A model generated the notes under the pieces. That model was not told where the DNA came from. It ran no database searches and saw only the letters and a program-made list of their open reading frames with translations. From Candidatus Kapaibacterium sp. (lineage in GTDB: Bacteria > Bacteroidota > Ignavibacteria > Kapaibacteriales > WFXC01), in assembly GCA_026996895.1 (NCBI GenBank), contig JALWJX010000004.1, forward strand, positions 6,693 through 54,641: a stretch of DNA of 47,949 bases. The letters are read 5' to 3'. Made by a program: the position numbers and the translations under genes. Of the stretch, positions 18,412 through 24,417 are shown in pieces; within the stretch, counting starts at the first letter, position 1; every line of letters begins with the position of its first letter.

Positions 18412-19755
18412 ATGCGTCGATGGGTGTATTCAGCAGGCTTCGTTCTGCTCCTTGCTGTTAGCACCGGGAACGGACAGCACCTGCGCTGGCTGGGGACGCT
18501 GGGCGGAAGTAAAAGCTGGGCGTATGGGATCTCTGCCGATGGGCGTTTCGTTGTCGGCTGGGCGGAAAACGATAGTAGCTGGCGGCGGGCTGTGCGGTGG
18601 GATGTGCTAACTGGCCAGGTGCAGGATCTGGGAACCCTTGGAGGAAAGGAGAGTGTTGCGTTCGGGATTTCCGCCGATGGTCGGTATGTCGTCGGCTGGG
18701 CGGAAAATGACAGTAGCTGGCGACGTGCTGCACGATGGGATGCGCTGACTGGCCAGGTGCAGGATCTGGGGCATCTGGGCGGTGGCTGGAGTCGGGCGTA
18801 TAGCATTGCCGCCGATGGACGCTTCATCGTCGGCTGGGCGGAAAATGCTGCTGGACAGTGGCGCGCCGTACGGTGGGATATGCAGTCTGGACAGATGGAA
18901 GAACTGGGAACGCCGGGCGGCAGTGAGAGCATTGCCTACGGGATCTCCGCCGATGGACGCTTCGTTGTTGGCTGGGCAGAAAATGCTGCTGGACAATGGC
19001 GCGCTGTGCGATGGGATATGCAGAGCGGGGAAATTCAGAAGCTTGGAGCCTTAGGAGGGAATGAAAGCTATGCGTTTGGCATCTCAGCCGACGGGCGATT
19101 TGTGGTTGGCTGGGCAGAGAATGACAGCGGTGACGTCCACGCTGTTCGGTGGGATATGGAAACTGGTCTGACCCAGGACCTCGGTACGCTGGGTGGCGGT
19201 TCGAGTTGGGCTGTGGGCGTTTCGTCGGACGGACGGTATGTCGTCGGCTGGGCAGAGAATGATAGCGGCGAGGTCCGCGCTGTTCGGTGGGATGCCGTAG
19301 CAGGCATAGCGGAAAACCTTAGCCAGGCCTACAGCACTCTGCTCGCCGGCGATTCCTTCCTCAAGGAAGCACGCGCCATCCTGCCAGATGGCCGCTACAT
19401 CGTGGGCGTAGGATTCAATGCCATAGCAGGTCGCTGGAGAGAAGCCTTCTGGCTGGATGCGCAATCGTCCACGGACTTGAGCGATAGTGGAGATATTCCG
19501 TGGAAGGTCAACGTTGTGCACCCTCTCGCCAGCCCTGACATCCACATCGGTTTTTCGCTGCCGAAACCTGCATCCGTAACGCTGGAAATCTACGACCTGC
19601 TGGGATACCACGTAGCAACGCTGGTCGATAGGATCTTGCCACCCGGCGAGCATCAGGTGCGGTGGGCGTTGCCAGGGATACCTGAAGGCATCTACCTGTG
19701 CCACATCCGTGCTGGGGAATTGAACAAAACAGTGAAGGTGATTGTGGTACGTTGA
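18412..19755 (+). CDS. T9SS-secreted protein made of six HAF repeats
   Basis: A 447-aa protein whose ATG at 18412 follows CAGGAGAGAGGCA and begins a signal peptide (MRRWVYSAGFVLLLAV, cleaved near GNGQ); the longer frame from 18367 lacks support. Residues about 28-303 are six tandem HAF-family extracellular repeats with an exact 46-residue period (consensus LGTLGGxxSxAxGISADGR, then VVGWAEND, RAVRWD, GQVQDL). Such repeats plausibly fold as one compact propeller, and a six-bladed one would use all copies. A terminal unit (ILPDGRYIVGVGFN) and then a T9SS type-A sorting domain (IYDLLGYHVATLVD, IPEGIYLCHIRAG) follow. There is no enzymatic domain, so it may be the bare HAF scaffold of the protease-bearing relatives at 6381 and 24418. 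Function unknown. Confidence 0.85.
   Translation: MRRWVYSAGFVLLLAVSTGNGQHLRWLGTLGGSKSWAYGISADGRFVVGWAENDSSWRRAVRWDVLTGQVQDLGTLGGKESVAFGISADGRYVVGWAENDSSWRRAARWDALTGQVQDLGHLGGGWSRAYSIAADGRFIVGWAENAAGQWRAVRWDMQSGQMEELGTPGGSESIAYGISADGRFVVGWAENAAGQWRAVRWDMQSGEIQKLGALGGNESYAFGISADGRFVVGWAENDSGDVHAVRWDMETGLTQDLGTLGGGSSWAVGVSSDGRYVVGWAENDSGEVRAVRWDAVAGIAENLSQAYSTLLAGDSFLKEARAILPDGRYIVGVGFNAIAGRWREAFWLDAQSSTDLSDSGDIPWKVNVVHPLASPDIHIGFSLPKPASVTLEIYDLLGYHVATLVDRILPPGEHQVRWALPGIPEGIYLCHIRAGELNKTVKVIVVR
18493..19320 (+). repeat. Six tandem 138-bp coding repeats (HAF array)
   Basis: The codon of the first residue of the GISADGR-type motif begins at 18526, 18664, 18802, 18940, 19078 and 19216, a constant 138-bp spacing with no indel. 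Copies differ mainly by single-base changes. Confidence 0.9.
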
Positions 19756-19849
19756 GGATTTTTTCCGTGCCGTCACGCTATCGTAATCCGGCATCATAGG
19801 GAATGTACGTGCTCAACGCTTTGGAAACGCCGGGTACTGAACCCCGCCA

Positions 19850-19870
19850 CCGGGGGTATTGTGCCCCCGG
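19850..19870. terminator. Hairpin between convergent genes
   Basis: CCGGGGG (19850-19856) and CCCCCGG (19864-19870) with a 7-nt loop lie midway between the plus-strand HAF gene end (19755) and the minus-strand gene end (19879). Position and strength suggest a bidirectional transcription end, but no T-tract follows on either strand. Confidence 0.4.
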
Positions 19871-19878
19871 CGGCACGG

Positions 19879-21222
19879 CTATAACGTGAAGTCCTGGATG
19901 GCGAGGATCTGATTGTGCTGATCGCGGAGTATCAGGAAGTATTGTCCTGTCGAGAGCGATTGCGGGAGCGGGATCTGGAGCTCATTACTGCCAGACTGAA
20001 GATTGCCGTTCCAGATGAGACCAAGGTCCCGTTCTGAGACGTCGACGATTGAAATGGTGCTGCCGGGCAATGGTTGCGATGTGACGATTTTCAGATGTAG
20101 CACTGGTGGCGAAGCATTCCTGTCGATAGTTACGCCTATGAACGAGATGGAGAGGATGCCGGCCAATGTAATGCCGATCCGCTCGCCTTGAACCGTCCGT
20201 GCGCTGGTATCGCCCCAGATCGTGTCTACCACAATCACAAATTCCGGGTCAAATTCCATTGGATAACCCCCGTAGCGTGCTTCGTAATCCGCCCGAATTG
20301 CAGAGTCCAGTACAAAGGCGAAGGGAGGAATGTGCGGTGGCAGTTTACCTGTTGCTGCCAAGCCAGAGTCCAGATAGGCGCGCAAAGTAGCATAATATGC
20401 GTGGTTTAGGGAATCCATTTCAGTTTCTGGAAAATACAGACTTCCTCGCCCTTCTGCTGCTGCGCTACTATCGTAGTCCCACAGGGTAGAAAGCGAACAC
20501 CATTTCAGGGAACAGAGCAGATGGAGGCCATACGGCGCGGGACCATACCGATAGGCTTTGATCTGCACGTATGCGGTCGTTCCTGCAAGTTCTGAAGGAA
20601 GCGATCGGAAATGCCGCGTTCGATTGGGCTCAGTGCCAAAGCGAACAGGAAACCACGACTGCCGATTCGGATATACACCGACACTGTCGAGTACTGCCAG
20701 TACTGCGTTGTCACTGGCGCGGCAGAGCTCCGTGACGAAAATTACCGTGTCCTGAATCCATCCCGGTGGCGTTACCCAGTACGCATCGGTCCAATGCGGT
20801 GGCGACGGTGCAGAATCCAGTGGTATAGGAGAAAGCTGACAGGGAAAAGCACGACTGAGTAATCGAAAGAAAAAGAGTGTTGCATTGCCGGGAATGGTAA
20901 AGGTATCCGTGCGCGTGAAGTTGAGGAGAAAGGTGTCCAGTCCACGATCTGGGATCCCTCTGATCCCTTCAGAAGGGATGGATTTGTACCGGATGGGAAT
21001 CACCCGTTCCGTTGAGCTGTCCAGCAGGAGGCGGAATTCACCAATGGTACAACTGACGATAGCGGACTCAAAGTAATCATTGAATTCGTAGTACGAAAGC
21101 TTGCCCTGATCCCTCATCGAGAGAAGGAAGAGAGGACGCGGGTAAAATTGGTCAATCCATCGCTGGGCTGCCACTGGAATACAGAGAATCAGGCTTATGA
21201 CAAAACACCATCTTGCACGCAT
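19879..21222 (-). CDS. T9SS-secreted protein of unknown function
   Basis: A 447-aa protein. The ATG with A at 21222 begins a good signal peptide (MRARWCFVISLILCIPVAAQ); the frame is open further to 21288 without better support. No known domain is seen in the ~350-residue body. It is beta-rich with several Cys residues (SCTIGEF, AFPCQL, ELCRAS, LLCSLKWCSL) and an ETEMDSLNHAYYATLRAYLDSG helix. The last ~80 residues form a sorting domain (ISIVDVSERDLGLIWNG, LSTGQYFLILRD). It is convergent with the HAF-repeat gene and divergent from the sigma-factor gene, and is probably exported and surface-attached. Its role cannot be inferred. Confidence 0.75.
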   Translation of the reverse strand: MRARWCFVISLILCIPVAAQRWIDQFYPRPLFLLSMRDQGKLSYYEFNDYFESAIVSCTIGEFRLLLDSSTERVIPIRYKSIPSEGIRGIPDRGLDTFLLNFTRTDTFTIPGNATLFFFRLLSRAFPCQLSPIPLDSAPSPPHWTDAYWVTPPGWIQDTVIFVTELCRASDNAVLAVLDSVGVYPNRQSWFPVRFGTEPNRTRHFRSLPSELAGTTAYVQIKAYRYGPAPYGLHLLCSLKWCSLSTLWDYDSSAAAEGRGSLYFPETEMDSLNHAYYATLRAYLDSGLAATGKLPPHIPPFAFVLDSAIRADYEARYGGYPMEFDPEFVIVVDTIWGDTSARTVQGERIGITLAGILSISFIGVTIDRNASPPVLHLKIVTSQPLPGSTISIVDVSERDLGLIWNGNLQSGSNELQIPLPQSLSTGQYFLILRDQHNQILAIQDFTL

Positions 21223-21418
21223 CGCCCTGCTCCTTGCTTTCGCCACTACCTTGCTGCCTATGGAACCTTCTTTTGCTACGGGTCTCACATCCTATAGAGG
21301 ATTTTCGGCGCAAAATTTTTCACCTCCGATGCTGGAGCCAGCAGTGAAAGTGCAGACGGTGATTGAGAAATCTGCAAAGAGAAAAAAACGGTTCCGCAGT
21401 GGCCGAGACACCGCATAA
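21197..21418 (+). CDS. Possible small exported peptide (low confidence)
   Basis: A 73-aa frame begins MTKHHLARIALLLAFATTLL and continues to SFATG, which looks like a signal peptide, followed by a short basic tail (KSAKRKKRFRSGRDTA). Its first 26 bp overlap, antisense, the start of the secreted-protein gene that begins at 21222. No promoter or ribosome-binding site is evident. The resemblance may be chance: the strand opposite a hydrophobic-rich gene start often looks hydrophobic. Confidence 0.25.
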   Translation: MTKHHLARIALLLAFATTLLPMEPSFATGLTSYRGFSAQNFSPPMLEPAVKVQTVIEKSAKRKKRFRSGRDTA

Positions 21419-21497
21419 TGGGCATCGATGCCGATTTTGCAGGGAAATGCTTAAATTAGAACCGATCAAAGAGTCGCTGAGATGGGGGTACATCGCT

Positions 21498-22193
21498 ATG
21501 AGCGAGGAGACGACCATTGTACAGCAACTCTTACCGCTGTTCCAGTATGCCCTGCCAGATATTGCACCGCATCAAATAACGCAGGTCCTGGGTCAACTAC
21601 TGGAGGAAGAGTCCATAACGGCGGTGGTAGATGCGTTCTTCCACTTTGATGCCCTCCTCCCGAAAGTTGCAGAGCAATGCCAGGTGTCGAGTTATCACCC
21701 GCCTGACCTCTTACAGTTCCCGGTTGCGCTTCGCATTTTGCAGCACACGCTCCGGCACTTTCTGGATCACCACTTTGCTGCTTCTCCTCCAGAGGATCGA
21801 AAGGATGCGGTGCAAGAAGCGCTTGCAATCCTCCTGGAGAAAGCACCCCGGAAGATTCGACACATTCCCGGAGCGCTCTGGCGCTATGCGAAAAAAGTCG
21901 CGGTTCGCTCCCTCACCTCGGAGGCTCGCAAACGGGCGCAGAAAGTGTCTGCACTCTCTCAGGAACCGGTCGACTTGCATTCTCCCGAAATAACAGTGGA
22001 TGCCCGACTGCAACTGGAACGTCTTGAGCAGTGGATACGCCGGCGGTTCGGTCCGGACGTCTGGGATATGGTATACCGCAGGGCTCAGGGATGGACCTTA
22101 GAAGAAATTGCTCGCCGCCATCACTGCTCTGCGGCAACCGTTTGTCGCCACATCCAGCAGGTACTGGAAGCACTGCGCCAGCATAACGATTGA
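21498..22193 (+). CDS. ECF-like sigma-70 family RNA polymerase sigma factor
   Basis: A 231-aa protein; the start at 21498 (MSEETTIVQQLLP) is preferred, with in-frame ATGs at 21447 and 21363 as alternatives. Residues about 100-150 match sigma region 2: PPEDRKDAVQEALAILLEK corresponds to the DxxQE-type segment, and GALWRYAKKVAVRSLTSEAR to the WL..IA.N...D..R segment that melts the -10. Residues about 180-228 match region 4: a helix-turn-helix in GWTLEEIARRHHCSAATV, then CRHIQQVLEAL. The first ~95 residues are an unusual extra helical domain that might be regulatory. No anti-sigma factor is adjacent; the next gene downstream (262-bp gap) is helical paralog 2. It may direct transcription of the local secretome genes (inference). 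Confidence 0.75.
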   Translation: MSEETTIVQQLLPLFQYALPDIAPHQITQVLGQLLEEESITAVVDAFFHFDALLPKVAEQCQVSSYHPPDLLQFPVALRILQHTLRHFLDHHFAASPPEDRKDAVQEALAILLEKAPRKIRHIPGALWRYAKKVAVRSLTSEARKRAQKVSALSQEPVDLHSPEITVDARLQLERLEQWIRRRFGPDVWDMVYRRAQGWTLEEIARRHHCSAATVCRHIQQVLEALRQHND

Positions 22194-22409
22194 CAACAAA
22201 CATTGGTACGCGAAGATCGGGCATGTATACCACTGCGAGAACACGCCCTTTGACTTGGTGCCGTGCGCTGCTCGTTCCCTCCACACTGAACAATGTTTGC
22301 AGAAGTGCTGGTAATCAGGGAAGGGGCTGTCTTTGCGTTGAATAATGTCCCCAAAAGATTGAAGCCTGAGACTCTCGCAAAGTGGCAAGGGCAACAGCGC
22401 TTTGCATCC

Positions 22410-22429
22410 AATTTGCTAAATTTACGCCG
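22410..22429 (+). promoter_or_regulatory. Conserved leader motif upstream of helical paralog 2
   Basis: CAATTTGCTAAATTTACGCC, matching 16 of 20 bases of the motif at 9770-9789. TAAATTTA resembles a -7 element; the upstream TTTG at 22402-22405 is too close (12 nt) to be a standard -33. Confidence 0.45.
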
Positions 22430-22455
22430 GGACGTTCAAGCAAGCTAAACGCACG

Positions 22456-24054
22456 ATGGCACATTACAAACTGACTCAATTATTGCGCACACTTCCTTCA
22501 GCTCTGTGGCAGCAAATCAAACAGGGAATACGGATTCAACTCACGGAAGCAGAGCATGCCCTTCTGGAGCTTCTGGAACAGCATCCAGAATGGGACGATC
22601 AACAGTTGCGCTCTGCTCTCCAGCAACAAGGAATTCAAACAGATCTTCGGGCACTGCGGCACAAGGTGTATACCAGAGTGTTGCAGATTGGAACGTACGT
22701 TTTAATGGGACAGGACAAGCAGAGTGCTGGACTGTTCAATCTGGTTCTCTCCCGCTTTGCTTTTGTAGGAGGACAGGATGACGATGCTTTAAAAGCTACG
22801 CAAAGAACCTATCGCACTGCCGACATCGCTGCTGATCCTGTGCAAAAACTGGCGGCGGCGGTGTTGCAACTTGAGTATCACAGTCATCGGAACTTTCAGT
22901 TGTTCAGCCAGGAGGAGCTTTCTCAGCATCTGGAAGAGTTACAGGAAGCGCTGAACCAGACCCAGCGGTTTGTGCAATTACTGGATATCCATTCCCGATG
23001 GAACACCCGCTACGTTGAAGGCAACGTTCGAGCTTCCAGTGCGGAAGGATCGGCACTCATTCAGCCAGTAATCGATCAGCTTCAGCGCATTCCTGCTTAT
23101 ATGACCGATCCTTTTCGCATCCCTTTTTTACGCTGGAACACCGAGGCACTGCTATGGGGTATCAGTGGTCAGCCAGCACGGGCAGCAGAATGTTATGAAC
23201 AGTTGATCCAGTATTTTCAATACGATTCCCAGCGACTGCAGTTGTACCCGTTAGCCTATTTCAATGCGCTGCATAACCAGATCATCTACGCTGCAGCCGC
23301 TCGCGATGCGCATACCACCGAGCGGCGGTTTGAAACTATCAAACAGCTTCGGCGGCAGGAAAACGCTTTTGCGCAAAGCAACGAGATTGTTAAGGATGAA
23401 GTGGAAATGCTGTATCTGAACGTGGTGTTGTACCTGGCACTGGAATTAGGACAGTTTGAAGAAATCTTTGCCCATCGGCAGATAATCGAACAGATTCTGC
23501 AGCAGTATCGCCAGCGATATCCCTACTTTTACAAAGCAGCTTTGTACCACCTTGGCTGCATTGCTTTCTGGCTGCAAGAGTATCACCTTGCTCGCCAGTA
23601 TCTGGAAGCCGCGTACGATCGTACCTCGCAACGGCTGTTGCAACAAATCGGTTTTCACGTGCGACTCCTTCTGAGCATCATTGCCTGGGAACAGCGCGAC
23701 TTTGAAGCAACAGAGCGTGCGCTGGGACGCCTTCATCGATTTGTGCGGCAGTACCCTTCATTTGTCCCCGTGGTGCGGGTGATGCGACGCATCCTGCAGC
23801 GGATACCCAACACTGTTGCAGCATCGCAACTTCCGGCAACGCTGCCGTTTTACCAGCGCATCCATCGCATCCTTTCAGAAGCTCTGGAGCAGGAATCGAT
23901 CGAATTCGATATTCTCACCTGGCTGGAAGCGAAAGTAGCAGGTATGTCGATCACGGAATACTATCAGCAGAAACGGCAGCAGGAGTGGAAAGAGGGCAGC
24001 GGGCGGATGCCAGTGCTGACATTTCTGCAATGGCACGAGCTGATGGCAGAGTAG
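22456..24054 (+). CDS. Unknown alpha-helical (TPR-like) protein, paralog 2
   Basis: A 532-aa protein (MAHYKLTQLLRTLPSAL), the second copy of the family seen at 9824-11404. It is collinear with paralog 1 except for about six extra residues near RRQENAFAQSNEIVKDE. Nearly invariant blocks are LLELLEQHPEWDDQQLRSAL, QTDLRALRHKVYT, LRWNTEALLW, LYHLGCIAFWLQEY, ARQYLEAAYD and SITEYYQQKRQQ. No signal peptide, membrane helix or catalytic motif is seen. It lies between the ECF-like sigma factor and, after a repeat-bearing gap and promoter copy C, a HAF/metzincin T9SS gene. A helical-repeat adaptor or regulator is possible, but nothing in the sequence proves it. Confidence 0.75.
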   Translation: MAHYKLTQLLRTLPSALWQQIKQGIRIQLTEAEHALLELLEQHPEWDDQQLRSALQQQGIQTDLRALRHKVYTRVLQIGTYVLMGQDKQSAGLFNLVLSRFAFVGGQDDDALKATQRTYRTADIAADPVQKLAAAVLQLEYHSHRNFQLFSQEELSQHLEELQEALNQTQRFVQLLDIHSRWNTRYVEGNVRASSAEGSALIQPVIDQLQRIPAYMTDPFRIPFLRWNTEALLWGISGQPARAAECYEQLIQYFQYDSQRLQLYPLAYFNALHNQIIYAAAARDAHTTERRFETIKQLRRQENAFAQSNEIVKDEVEMLYLNVVLYLALELGQFEEIFAHRQIIEQILQQYRQRYPYFYKAALYHLGCIAFWLQEYHLARQYLEAAYDRTSQRLLQQIGFHVRLLLSIIAWEQRDFEATERALGRLHRFVRQYPSFVPVVRVMRRILQRIPNTVAASQLPATLPFYQRIHRILSEALEQESIEFDILTWLEAKVAGMSITEYYQQKRQQEWKEGSGRMPVLTFLQWHELMAE

Positions 24055-24314
24055 TCACTGTTTCTGTTCTTAGGAGGAAAAGTGAACCGAAACACCAGCT
24101 TTCGAGGACAAGATGTAAATAGTAGAGCAAACCGTTGGTTTAGCCTGGACAACCCGGAGGGTTGTCCTACCACAGATGGTGTACGCTGAAGCGTGCGCTC
24201 CCGGTAAGTGCGGGCTGCAATGTGTGTTGCCAGTGAGCAACGTGCCGAAAAACTTTTCCACCAACGGAAACCCGGCAGCGATTGGCTGCATATACCGTTA
24301 AAAGAAACGCCTTT
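24055..24314. repeat. Intergenic repeats between paralog 2 and the metzincin gene
   Basis: Contains GGACAACCCGGAGGGTTGTCC (near 24151) and a CGCTGAAGCGTGCGCTCCCGG hairpin (near 24185), inverted relatives of the modules at 1790-1870 and 14931-14997. A segment ACCAACGGAAACCCGGCAGCG (near 24260) recurs near 27562. No gene. Confidence 0.8.
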
Positions 24315-24370
24315 CAGTAACATTTTATGAAAAATGCATTTGCATTGAAGCAATCTACATCGTAAATTTG
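24315..24370 (+). promoter_or_regulatory. Bacteroidota-type promoter inside the repeated element (copy C)
   Basis: TTTG at 24339-24342 and TAAATTTG at 24363-24370 with a 20-nt spacer, again a perfect consensus match. Over the 32 nt ending at the TTTGCATT motif, 27 positions equal copy A (4409-4440). The start codon at 24418 is 47 nt downstream. Confidence 0.75.
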
Positions 24371-24417
24371 TACTCTTGTAATACCCGTTTGTAGGCACAA
24401 AATGGAGATTACCGGCG

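Noticed and set aside
18493-19320. Regular 138-bp repeats considered as a CRISPR or satellite array
   Set aside because: Repeats are in frame within a signal-peptide and sorting-domain gene and encode HAF motifs; there are no unique spacers.
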